Of a stretch of DNA of 64,000 bases, positions 28,441-37,987 are shown in pieces. Under the pieces are notes generated by a model. That model ran no database searches and was not told where the DNA came from. It saw nothing but the letters and a program-made list of their open reading frames with translations. The stretch is from Bacteroidales bacterium (lineage in GTDB: Bacteria > Bacteroidota > Bacteroidia > Bacteroidales > UBA3663): positions 51,294 to 115,293 of the forward strand of contig JAILKE010000014.1 in NCBI GenBank assembly GCA_024694125.1, written 5' to 3'. Numbering within the stretch: the stretch's first letter is position 1; each line of letters begins with the position of its first letter. Position numbers and translations under genes: made by a program.

Positions 28441-28553
28441 CCAGACGAGAGCCGATGTTCGCGTTCGCATTCGATGGGTCGTTGTTCGCATTCGCACACG
28501 AAACGCCGCCATTCGCGTTCGCGTTATTGTACCCACGGGCAACCACACGGCTG
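28441..28553 (-). repeat. DGR template repeat (TR), 113 bp
   Basis: Minus strand CAGCCGTGTGGTTGCCCGTGGGTACAATAACGCGAACGCGAATGGCGG...CGGCTCTCGTCTGG; 101/113 identical to VR. Confidence 0.97.
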
Positions 28554-28620
28554 AAGGAAACTCTACCTACTATATTAACGGAAAAATTCAATAAAATTGT
28601 ACGGAAAATAAAAAAAATGA

Positions 28621-28672
28621 CCCGCTTCGCGGGAAATAAGTATGGCGTTCGAACATTGTCCGAACGCCATAC
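28621..28672 (-). terminator. Tandem hairpins after the fibre gene: 12-bp stem hairpin then a terminator with T-tract
   Basis: gtatggcgttcg...cgaacgccatac (28640-28672) and cccgc ttc gcggg (28621-28633) followed on the minus strand by a T-rich run. Confidence 0.8.
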
Positions 28673-28710
28673 AACGTTTTGTCGCTTCGCTCCCGCGTTG
28701 ACGCTTTCGT

Positions 28711-31700
28711 TTACGATATCTCGCTCAACGCTTTATACGACGCGACGCTTTGCGCTTTGACGATTTGTCCGCGGAAGGCCAGACGAGAGCCGACGCTCGC
28801 GCTCGCATACGATGGGTCGTAGTTCGCATGAGCACACGAAACGCCGCCATACGCGTGCGCGTAAGCGTACCCACGGGCAACCACACGGCTGGAACTACCA
28901 GAGTAATAATACAGGTCACAATAGCCGGTAGAGGAAGAACCTGTAGCGTTGCCAACAGGTATGACATCGCAATATTTACCATGATAGACACCTCCAATAT
29001 AAGTTCCGGAATTAGTTGATCCCTTCACATTTCGGACCGAGCCATCTGGCATCGTGATGCTCCACAGTCCTGCTCCTGATTGGTTTACCCGAACATTATC
29101 CACCCAATCGTATTTGCAGCCATAAATATCCTCGTAGCCTAAGCAATTGGTACTCTTAATGGACGAATAAACTGCAGTACCATAGGCATCGGTCGAACGA
29201 TAGAATGCGGTTCCTTCCGAGTCATAGCCGCCGACAGTAGTCCCATCTGTATTGACAGTGTCCTGCATGCCCAGCAATGCTGTCGCCCCTGTAGTTCGAC
29301 TGTTCGTATGCGCACCTGCGCCGCATTGCATCTGGGAATTTCGACGTCCATATTTTATATAGAATAGGTTGGCAATATCTCGATGCATCTCGTAGTCGAT
29401 TTGTTGCATGCCTCGTTGGGCGGAATAATCATTGAACGAGGTCCAGGACATATTGCCCAATGTATAATCTCCATTGGCGCAACTACGCAGTTTGTCATTC
29501 ACGACCACACTTCCGAAGACTGCGGTCAAACACTCTTCATGCTCTACCCAGTCAGGCTCCATATCCTCAATCTTGTCACTATTGCTCAATACCACATTAT
29601 CGAAATCCACGGCGGTCGATATCGTAAAATATAGGTACTTAGCGCCTGAAGGGACATCGCAGATCAGATACATGCCATTCTCGAACTTATTTGTGAGAGA
29701 ACTGGCCGTTACAGTGCTGAGAATACCGTCAGATTCATCAACAAAAAGAGAACATTCCAAAGATTCTCCGACTACAGTAGGGAACCTCACGTGGCTATGT
29801 TGACTCACATCAACGCGCAATACAGCATAGCCCGACTTGGCAGACAGACTGTCCTCAATTGTATCATGGTTGCGCAGTAAGATATATCCGTTCCGATATC
29901 CTGCTGTATCAGCTACGAGATCATCCCACGTCTTAACAGTACAATCAGGCGTCGATGGTCTTGACGTACCAAAACTATAGCAGCTATAGTGCTTGTGGTT
30001 CAGATAATCATTGATTCCTTTGAACCAATAATGGGGTTCGTACATCATAACGTCGCCCTCTGATGCATCCAGGTTAGCTGCTGTGGCAGAAGAAACATCC
30101 TCCGAATCCGCGTAGAAATTAGAGTCATCGTCATGAAGTTGGCAAATAGTAGCAACTCCAGCACCTGTTATTTTAGACAACACCCTGTGACGTGCCGACA
30201 AAATAGCATTGATATGAGCGCTTGGAACATAGTCATTACCGTATTTGTATCCGGTTTTGTTGTCCAGATTCGATACGTTGGCATCATCAGACACACTATC
30301 GTCGAACTCAACCATAGTATACTCCGGTTGAATAATATTAAGTTCCGGGAAGTGAGCCGAAGCTGTGGCGTATGTTTCGTCGTCCATATACTTGGTTAGG
30401 TGGACGGTGCCAACTAAAGCACAAGTCGTCGTCGTATTGCCTTCGCTATCGATACCACCCAAGTTCATGAACGAATTGAGCCATGTGCCATCATCTTCTC
30501 TGTCAATTCCAGTGACTCGCAGTCTCTCCAGGTTTGGGCATTGATTCTTGATTGTTTCCCAGTCCAAGCCAGGGCAATTGTCAAACACCATCGATACGAC
30601 ATTGGAATAGCCTGCAATATTCAGTCCCGACATCGTAAGTTTCGGCAAGTATTCCAGGTAGAGGTATTTTATTGTGTCGGGCAAGATGGCAGAAGTGACA
30701 GGCGCACCTTTAGCGAATATAACACTATACAGTCTCGTACCACCGCAATCGAGTGACTGTAGCTTTTGCTGCTGACTTAGATCCAGTTCCGTGGATGTGG
30801 TACTTCCTGTTCGGGCCTGTTGCTGCCCATTGAGGTTCAATACGCGCAATTGCTTACACCCCGACAGCATCATATACCAGCCCGTGCTGCCAGAGCCATT
30901 GGACGTCATCACGAACTCACGGAGATTAGAGCAGAACGAGAGATCCAGCGCATTCTTTATGTTATCACCAATTCCACTCATATCCAATGTGACCATCCTG
31001 CTGGCGCCATACATGCGTATCGGGTCATTGATTGTACGAGCACCGGAGATAGACATCACAGCCTCTGTGCCGGCCTCTACGACACCCGTATTATATTCAT
31101 TTGGGTTGTTGATGGTGCCATATCCATACGCATACTCCTCACTACCCACGATTCGAATAGTATTGGCTTCCTCGTCTGTCGTGCGGCTTACGTAACAATC
31201 GATGAGATCTGCGCGAAAATCAGCAGTACCATACTTGGCATCCAGCAATGCTGCTCTGTTAGTCCACAAGAATGTTCGGTGAGTCTCGCATGATCCTTTC
31301 AATGCATAGATGAACGGCCAGGTTCGGCCATAAGTCTCTTCGATAGCAGGAGTCACATACTTGAAGATTCCGCTCTTGTTGTACTGCCGCTTTGACCAAT
31401 TACCCATTTGTTCCTCGTCAAACATGGTCAATACTCTGTTGGTCGTCATCTTCGTTCGGAAGTTGGCTGCCGCAGTTTTAATATCTTCCATGCAATTTGC
31501 CAGCAGCATATTCCACAACCAGCTATCGTGACCCTCGAAGGCATACTTGGAAGCTTCTGCATCCCAAGTCTCTCTCTTCAACGTATAGTCATATTTCAAG
31601 AATGAATCATTGCGGCGTCCCAGGGCTGTATCACCGTCGTAATAGGTGATATACCATATTAGTCCATCCCAAGTACGAAGCAACATATTCTTGGCGCGCT

Positions 31701-34700
31701 GATCTACGCTCATGAAGTAATCAGTGAAGACATACCAAGTGCACAGATGCTGGCGGTCGAAATAGTCATCCAGTTCAGAAGCAAATTTTGAACTTACCCA
31801 TGTCGAGATATCATCTGCATCTGCTCCGGCTGGCACGCAATCACGTATCCAACCCCACAAGCGTTTGATTGCGGTTTCCTGCTCTGTCGTCCAAGAAGTG
31901 GTTGTAACATCTTCTGGATAGTTGAACTCGCAGGCAGCATCAAAATTAGCAGTCAGGTCTTCGTCGCTGTCGGATTGGAAAAGACATGGACGGGCTGTGT
32001 TGTTGAGAAACTCCAGAGTAATTGGGCATACAGGCTCAAATCCATCCACGCCTTCCATTCCGAAGAGTTTGCCACTCTTTGACTTCTCATTGTTGAAGTT
32101 GTACTGGCCATAATAGGTATTCTCGCCGTCATCCGTCTCACTACCGAAGATATCAATCGGGAATCCATCTATAGCAGACCGGACAGATATCGCGCTTAGG
32201 ACCTCGCCTCCGTTCTCATACTCATATTGCTGGGGCGGAGTCAACAGCCCTAGCTCCTTCATCACGTCGTTGTAAAGCTTAGCCACGCCGGTGTTGAGTG
32301 CCATTGATGAATCTGAGTAGTCGGCCTTCATACAGAAGACGTTGTTGGCGATGCTGGTAGGCCGCATTTTATACTTACGGTTTTCTTGAAGGCTTCCATC
32401 GACATACAGTGCCAATTGCTCTCCTCCCTTATTCATATAGATGCGGTAATTCTTGCGTGGATACTTGGTCGACGAGGTACCCTGTATGCGCACATAGCAA
32501 TCCTTCAGTACGAAGTCATACTCCGAACCCATTGGTGAATAGAAGTAGATATCGCACTCGAAATCTGTCTTCTTATTATTCGTCATATTGAGTTCATCGA
32601 GGCCTCCGGTTCGAACGAAGCGCATTACACCTCTACCTCGTTGACGCAATACATCTATATCGACTTCGTTCTGTCCGCCCATGACATCATTGTCGTCATA
32701 TAGTTCAAGCATCTCATCCGCATCTGTCCTGTCCACGATGTAATTCTCTAGGAGTTCGTCATCGCTCAGGCACCGATTGTATATACGGATGTTCCTCAGT
32801 TCCACATCAGCCTCGTCACTTTGTATGACGAGGTTTTGAGCATCACCCTGCATAAAACTGAAAGTGCGGTCATATAGGTCGGCACTTGATAGAACGCCAT
32901 TCAGGTATAGTTCCATCAGACGCGATTCACTACGTGGCTGTATGGCAAAGGCAACCTTCAGCCATTCGTTTGGAGCATATTTCGAAGACAACTCTATGTC
33001 ACGAGTTACTTCGTCTCCATCCTCATTGGTATAGGTCACTGAAGTGCCCGTCTTGAAGCTTGCCTCCTGAGTCGTGACCGACAGGCCCATTCCATTGTCT
33101 ATGCACGAGATTACATTATAGGATCGGTCTGCAACGTTGCTCACTTTGATCTCGAACTCGACAGTCAAGCCAGTCGATGCTGCGTCGGTTTCGAATGGTT
33201 TGTAATCCAGTTCCACCTTCGCCCCATTAGTTAGTTTCAGGCTAGAACCCGTCCATCCGTTCGAACTCCAATCGAAGCCCGTTAGAACGGCACTATAATC
33301 GCCAGAGGTCCACTCTGCTGGCGAGGACTCCCCATTACTGCGGCCATCGGCACTCCATTTCGCAACGAGACCGTACGTTGCTTCACTTATCTCCACACCG
33401 CCATCGACTACTTCTATGTTCAATGTTGCTACACTTTCCCCGACACCGATTGCAAGCAAGTAAGTCCCTTGCTCTGCAAAACGGTTAGTTATAGTCTGTA
33501 CTGTTCGTGGCGCGCTGAGGGTTGCAATGGTTACTCCATCTCTCAGGACGGTCACGGTAGCGGGCGTCTGAACTGGATCATAAGCAACAAAGCTTATCTC
33601 CATGCTACGATATTGCCCCACTGATATAGATGGAGTTTGTGACGGACCGAAGATACGTCCGTCGCTGTTCACTATCTTTAACCCTACGAAAGGAGCACCG
33701 CTGCCTTGTATGCAGAAGTCCATATATATACTCTCGCTCAACAATGTCAGACTCTCGCTGGCAGCCATCTCTGCGACCATCTGCAAGCTGTGTTTGCCGG
33801 CAGATAGGCCTGCCATACTTACAGAGAAACTTCCGTTGGTAGTACCAGAACGAGTAATGGTTTGGCTATCGGCTTGGACTCCGTCCAGATACAACGTCAC
33901 TACTTTGCTGCCAGTGCCCGTGATGGCAAAAGGAATGCTCAGATTCCCTTCGGCAGAATATCCTCCGTTGCTTAGTCCCGAGGCAATGCTATAGCTACTG
34001 GTCAGGGACAACGATACGACCTTGACACTGACGTATGCCTGTTTTCTTTGCTCCGTACCTGTTGTCGGATCTGTAGTCGTGGCAAGCACGTACACGTCAT
34101 TGGTTCCGGACAGCAGATAGTCGCTGAGGTTCAAAGTGTAGGAACCCTTACTGATATCCTGCAATGTATTTGTATATGCCACTGTTGTTCCTCGCTTCAC
34201 CGTGATGGTGATGGTGGCCTTTTGTCCTGTACTTTCGCCATTGGCGTCTCCACTGTTGTACTGATGGTCATACGAGTAGGTCAATACGGCACTGCTGCCT
34301 TCCTTTATTATGCTTTGGTCCACCGCGGCCGAGAGCACGACCTTAGTCGTCGAGCCTGACCCGCTGCCCCCGGAACCTGCTGGGATCTCGAAGCTCGTTA
34401 CCACACCACCCTGCTGGTTGGTAAGTGATACCGTCACGGTGTTACCATCCTCGCTTGTCTCCACATCGGAACCAGATATGGTATTGCCCGACAACTCGTT
34501 TAGTCGGCTTGCGACAGCCTTGTTTTGCACTGGATTAGTGCTTTCAGTATCCAGGCTTTCGTCCACTTGTACCTCCTCGATTACCAGATTGACATTACCG
34601 TCTTCGTCTGGATCAATGGTGGTCCCATTCAAGGTCAATGATTTGACAGTTCCAGCCCCGCCGAAGTCAACCCAGCTGGCAGTCTCCGTCCAGGTGGTTA

Positions 34701-35535
34701 GAGACGTTCCGACAAATTGCTTGGTCTCCCACTTACCCACGGTTGTCTCATACGTGATGCAGCATCCCTTGCAGCGTCGCTTCTCTTCTACTGCAGCTAT
34801 AGCCGTTGACAATGTATAATAACCGGACTCAAGTGGATACACGGTCGTGACGTTGATGGTGTTGCCGCCTCCGGAACTGCTCGCCTCCGTCAGTGTTGCA
34901 TCATCCTCGCTCCAGGCATACAGTGTCTCGCCCAACAGATAGATCTTATCCTTTAATATCTGGGTCCGATCTGCGGACATATACAGATCTGCAGTATCCC
35001 ATTCACCATAGTAAACATCTCCACTTTTAGCAGCGAAACAACCGGCAGATTGCAGGTAATAGATTCCATCAACGGACGGAGCGGTGCCGCTTTGCAGCGT
35101 TATCTCTCCTTCTACTATGCCGTCTATACGTGTTGTTGCACCTCGAGCACCGGCATTTGCCGTGACCTCATACTCTTCTGCTATTTGCTGGACCACTTCT
35201 GCAGCGGCAATGGCGTTCGTTGTCGCCGCATCGGCTTCATCCGCTGCTAGAGTAGCTGCATCCTTGGCCGCCACTGCGTCCGTTGCAGCTGCATCTGCCG
35301 CACTCGCCGCTGCAGACGCCTCTGCTGCAGCAGTATTGGCAACAGCAGCAGCCTCTGTTGCAGGCGCTCCGAGGAGTGACAATGGTGCCCGCACCACATC
35401 ATCTCCCCTCATAGCCGGCAGTGAATCTATACCGTCCAACGTGGACACTTCCTCAAGCGCATCGGCAGATTGGCTATTGGCCTCAATTTGATTGAGAACC
35501 TCTTCGATGATTGTAAGCTTCTCTTCGTCTGTCAT
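28711..35535 (-). CDS. DGR-diversified giant tail fibre/adhesin
   Basis: Ala-rich coiled-coil N-terminus, Ig-like segments, LamG-like, CotH-like and LRR-like regions, C-type-lectin-like C-terminus ending at VR. Confidence 0.9.
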   Translation of the reverse strand: MTDEEKLTIIEEVLNQIEANSQSADALEEVSTLDGIDSLPAMRGDDVVRAPLSLLGAPATEAAAVANTAAAEASAAASAADAAATDAVAAKDAATLAADEADAATTNAIAAAEVVQQIAEEYEVTANAGARGATTRIDGIVEGEITLQSGTAPSVDGIYYLQSAGCFAAKSGDVYYGEWDTADLYMSADRTQILKDKIYLLGETLYAWSEDDATLTEASSSGGGNTINVTTVYPLESGYYTLSTAIAAVEEKRRCKGCCITYETTVGKWETKQFVGTSLTTWTETASWVDFGGAGTVKSLTLNGTTIDPDEDGNVNLVIEEVQVDESLDTESTNPVQNKAVASRLNELSGNTISGSDVETSEDGNTVTVSLTNQQGGVVTSFEIPAGSGGSGSGSTTKVVLSAAVDQSIIKEGSSAVLTYSYDHQYNSGDANGESTGQKATITITVKRGTTVAYTNTLQDISKGSYTLNLSDYLLSGTNDVYVLATTTDPTTGTEQRKQAYVSVKVVSLSLTSSYSIASGLSNGGYSAEGNLSIPFAITGTGSKVVTLYLDGVQADSQTITRSGTTNGSFSVSMAGLSAGKHSLQMVAEMAASESLTLLSESIYMDFCIQGSGAPFVGLKIVNSDGRIFGPSQTPSISVGQYRSMEISFVAYDPVQTPATVTVLRDGVTIATLSAPRTVQTITNRFAEQGTYLLAIGVGESVATLNIEVVDGGVEISEATYGLVAKWSADGRSNGESSPAEWTSGDYSAVLTGFDWSSNGWTGSSLKLTNGAKVELDYKPFETDAASTGLTVEFEIKVSNVADRSYNVISCIDNGMGLSVTTQEASFKTGTSVTYTNEDGDEVTRDIELSSKYAPNEWLKVAFAIQPRSESRLMELYLNGVLSSADLYDRTFSFMQGDAQNLVIQSDEADVELRNIRIYNRCLSDDELLENYIVDRTDADEMLELYDDNDVMGGQNEVDIDVLRQRGRGVMRFVRTGGLDELNMTNNKKTDFECDIYFYSPMGSEYDFVLKDCYVRIQGTSSTKYPRKNYRIYMNKGGEQLALYVDGSLQENRKYKMRPTSIANNVFCMKADYSDSSMALNTGVAKLYNDVMKELGLLTPPQQYEYENGGEVLSAISVRSAIDGFPIDIFGSETDDGENTYYGQYNFNNEKSKSGKLFGMEGVDGFEPVCPITLEFLNNTARPCLFQSDSDEDLTANFDAACEFNYPEDVTTTSWTTEQETAIKRLWGWIRDCVPAGADADDISTWVSSKFASELDDYFDRQHLCTWYVFTDYFMSVDQRAKNMLLRTWDGLIWYITYYDGDTALGRRNDSFLKYDYTLKRETWDAEASKYAFEGHDSWLWNMLLANCMEDIKTAAANFRTKMTTNRVLTMFDEEQMGNWSKRQYNKSGIFKYVTPAIEETYGRTWPFIYALKGSCETHRTFLWTNRAALLDAKYGTADFRADLIDCYVSRTTDEEANTIRIVGSEEYAYGYGTINNPNEYNTGVVEAGTEAVMSISGARTINDPIRMYGASRMVTLDMSGIGDNIKNALDLSFCSNLREFVMTSNGSGSTGWYMMLSGCKQLRVLNLNGQQQARTGSTTSTELDLSQQQKLQSLDCGGTRLYSVIFAKGAPVTSAILPDTIKYLYLEYLPKLTMSGLNIAGYSNVVSMVFDNCPGLDWETIKNQCPNLERLRVTGIDREDDGTWLNSFMNLGGIDSEGNTTTTCALVGTVHLTKYMDDETYATASAHFPELNIIQPEYTMVEFDDSVSDDANVSNLDNKTGYKYGNDYVPSAHINAILSARHRVLSKITGAGVATICQLHDDDSNFYADSEDVSSATAANLDASEGDVMMYEPHYWFKGINDYLNHKHYSCYSFGTSRPSTPDCTVKTWDDLVADTAGYRNGYILLRNHDTIEDSLSAKSGYAVLRVDVSQHSHVRFPTVVGESLECSLFVDESDGILSTVTASSLTNKFENGMYLICDVPSGAKYLYFTISTAVDFDNVVLSNSDKIEDMEPDWVEHEECLTAVFGSVVVNDKLRSCANGDYTLGNMSWTSFNDYSAQRGMQQIDYEMHRDIANLFYIKYGRRNSQMQCGAGAHTNSRTTGATALLGMQDTVNTDGTTVGGYDSEGTAFYRSTDAYGTAVYSSIKSTNCLGYEDIYGCKYDWVDNVRVNQSGAGLWSITMPDGSVRNVKGSTNSGTYIGGVYHGKYCDVIPVGNATGSSSTGYCDLYYYSGSSSRVVARGYAYAHAYGGVSCAHANYDPSYASASVGSRLAFRGQIVKAQSVASYKALSEIS
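28779..28891 (-). repeat. DGR variable repeat (VR) in the C-terminus of the fibre gene
   Basis: 12 mismatches to TR over 113 bp; 11 at template A (coding strand), 1 at template G; encodes SRVVARGYAYAHAYGGVSCAHANYDPSYASASVGSRL. Confidence 0.97.
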
Positions 35536-35547
35536 AATCGTGATTTT

Positions 35548-37983
35548 TTATTCGTTTGATCCATTATATTGAACCCCGATAAGGATTCCATTCTGAAAAG
35601 TCAATGTATAGTCGGCAACTTCTATGGTCTGCGTTATGCCAGGTGATATATTTTCGCCGCTTTTCGAGCAGAATGATTCCGCTATGAGATTACCGCATAC
35701 TGTTACACCTCCATCAAAGAACCCAGCATAGGTTTCATCCAGGTTAGGAGTGTTTTGAGGGGTACTGTATCTGCTCGAAAACACTCCTGCTCCTCCCATA
35801 TTGCTGCCTGTCACCTTGATACCATATCGGCCTTGTGAGGCTGAGCTGAAGAAGATATCTACGACGCCTTCTGTGTCGACGGAAGGGAGACCTATCTGCA
35901 AGCTCTTGCTCACGCCTCCTAAATATGCTGCTTGTTCCCATTTCAACTCATTGTCGATGGTAAATCCTCCGATGGAGCCAGATGAGGCCTGCACTTCTCC
36001 TGTAAACTTGCCATTTGTTGCCTCTATGCTTCCATCCTCCAGGATCTTGAAATTGCCATTAGCAGTTACAAGTCCCTCCAATTGAATATTGGTCGCCTGA
36101 AGTTTTATAGTGCCATCATCGTTCACTCCCAACAGGGCAACAGTTCCATCCGAGTTCTGGACATATATACCTGCTCCCTCGGGTTTCACAAACAGTCCAG
36201 TCTCACTAAGTGCCGTCGCATTCTTATCAAAGACAGCCGCGCAAATCTTTACCAACCGTTCAGTCTGCTGGAACAGTGTGCGGTATTGATAGGCCAAAGC
36301 TTCGGTCTTGTCTGTACTTAGCACCAGCATATACAGGTATATATCTCCACTGAAGCTTAATTTAAAGTCTCCGGTACCGTTCCATAGGCCATTGCAGGTG
36401 AATTGTTCATAACCTTCAGTCACTGCAATTTCCTCTTCAACATTCATCGATGTGAAGTCTTCAAACCCTGTCGTATCAACATTCTCAAACGTCACGTTCA
36501 ATGTCCCAGCTGATGCGCATCGATAATAGAAACTCAGATAGACCGGTACTGGAGATTTAAGTCCATCTGATTGAGTTTCGATGGCAGGTTTGGTCCGGAG
36601 ATTATCATTCAGTTGCTGAATGAATTTATTTCGGATATGCACGACTTTTCGGCCCATGTCATTGACCACGACAGCACTGTTCCCCAGCTTGGACAGCACG
36701 TTATTATTTACCCAGATCCATTTGTTGCCGAGCAGATAGAATACCGCCTCGTTTTCGGTCCGCCAATTATCCATACCCGAGCCGAATGTGGCATTTGAGA
36801 GATACCCCTTGGCGTCCATCACATCTTGTCGCAATCCTTCGACCGAACTTTCAATCAATCCTTCAGTCGCTTCAAAGCGAGTTTTGACATCATCGCCATT
36901 CTCCAATAGAAATGAGCCTTTCAGATAAACATTGTCTGCATATAAGCCATCTCCCTGAGGTTGATTGTCTGCTGGGAACCAGTTATCCGATATGCCGTCC
37001 AAATTACCGAGACGGGCTCGGAGGCATCCATCCAGGCTGGTCGATTTAACTCCGTTCAATATATCCAGTCTCGGTTGACCGTCTTCCGTAGCTGACAGCA
37101 ACAGCAGATTCTGTCTCATGGCATTGGTCCGGCTTCCCATCAGCACACATTCATCACCTTCAGCTGGCACGCTTGTGCCGAATGCCTCTTTAGCCACAAC
37201 CACGGTATTGTCTGACTCTACGCTGGCAACCTCGACCCAATAGTCTTTCAATCCATTTCCTGACCATGTACTGCATCTTATCAAGTCACCCGGCAAGAAA
37301 CTGTTTGTTTCCTCAAAGACTATTTGATAGACCTCTTCTTGCTCAGTCACGGTTTTGATTCGTCCATTGGCGGCACTGACAACTATCGCACCACCGACAC
37401 TGCGAATTTTCTGTACGAGCAGTTCCATCACAGTCATGCTTTGGCGTACGGTCAGTTTATCGACAGTCAAACGGGCCTTGCCATTCTCATCCATCCACAT
37501 CCTGAATCCGCTACCGGTTAATCCGTCTATGAACTCTGATGCACTCCTTATGCCCGGATGCCTCACCTCATCTCTCTTCCGGACGGGTTGGTCTAACCAG
37601 TCAGAGAAGTCCTCTCCAGCCCAACACGTAGCATCGTCTGCTTCTGCCGCATGTGTCGCTTCATCGGCATTCATAGCATGCCCCGCCTCGTCAGCATAGC
37701 CGGACTTGATTTTTTCGTGGACTATTACTACGTCTTCGGCATCTTCTGGCGTCGTGACTTCTTCCAATGTTAGATATCCATCGGAATCTGTCCCAATCTT
37801 GTCCAATAGGGCTTTGTTCTCATGCGTATGACTGCTACCGTTATTACTTACGGCATCTCCTGTTGCAGCGACAGAGGAGCCTGAAGCGTTTGTCGTTGAT
37901 GTGCTGGAGGTCGCGAACCTGCGCCGTCTGCTTCTTGGCAACGCATCCTTCTGGGTTACCGTGATTACATACTTTTTGCTCAT
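35548..37983 (-). CDS. Phage tail tip/baseplate-type protein
   Basis: Position between fibre and tail-tip genes; repetitive fibre-like sequence. Confidence 0.6.
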   Translation of the reverse strand: MSKKYVITVTQKDALPRSRRRRFATSSTSTTNASGSSVAATGDAVSNNGSSHTHENKALLDKIGTDSDGYLTLEEVTTPEDAEDVVIVHEKIKSGYADEAGHAMNADEATHAAEADDATCWAGEDFSDWLDQPVRKRDEVRHPGIRSASEFIDGLTGSGFRMWMDENGKARLTVDKLTVRQSMTVMELLVQKIRSVGGAIVVSAANGRIKTVTEQEEVYQIVFEETNSFLPGDLIRCSTWSGNGLKDYWVEVASVESDNTVVVAKEAFGTSVPAEGDECVLMGSRTNAMRQNLLLLSATEDGQPRLDILNGVKSTSLDGCLRARLGNLDGISDNWFPADNQPQGDGLYADNVYLKGSFLLENGDDVKTRFEATEGLIESSVEGLRQDVMDAKGYLSNATFGSGMDNWRTENEAVFYLLGNKWIWVNNNVLSKLGNSAVVVNDMGRKVVHIRNKFIQQLNDNLRTKPAIETQSDGLKSPVPVYLSFYYRCASAGTLNVTFENVDTTGFEDFTSMNVEEEIAVTEGYEQFTCNGLWNGTGDFKLSFSGDIYLYMLVLSTDKTEALAYQYRTLFQQTERLVKICAAVFDKNATALSETGLFVKPEGAGIYVQNSDGTVALLGVNDDGTIKLQATNIQLEGLVTANGNFKILEDGSIEATNGKFTGEVQASSGSIGGFTIDNELKWEQAAYLGGVSKSLQIGLPSVDTEGVVDIFFSSASQGRYGIKVTGSNMGGAGVFSSRYSTPQNTPNLDETYAGFFDGGVTVCGNLIAESFCSKSGENISPGITQTIEVADYTLTFQNGILIGVQYNGSNE

Positions 37984-37987
37984 ATTG

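Noticed and set aside
28394-28591. 65-aa minus-strand ORF over the TR
   Set aside because: Open frame is a by-product of TR similarity to the VR coding frame; it is template, not a gene.
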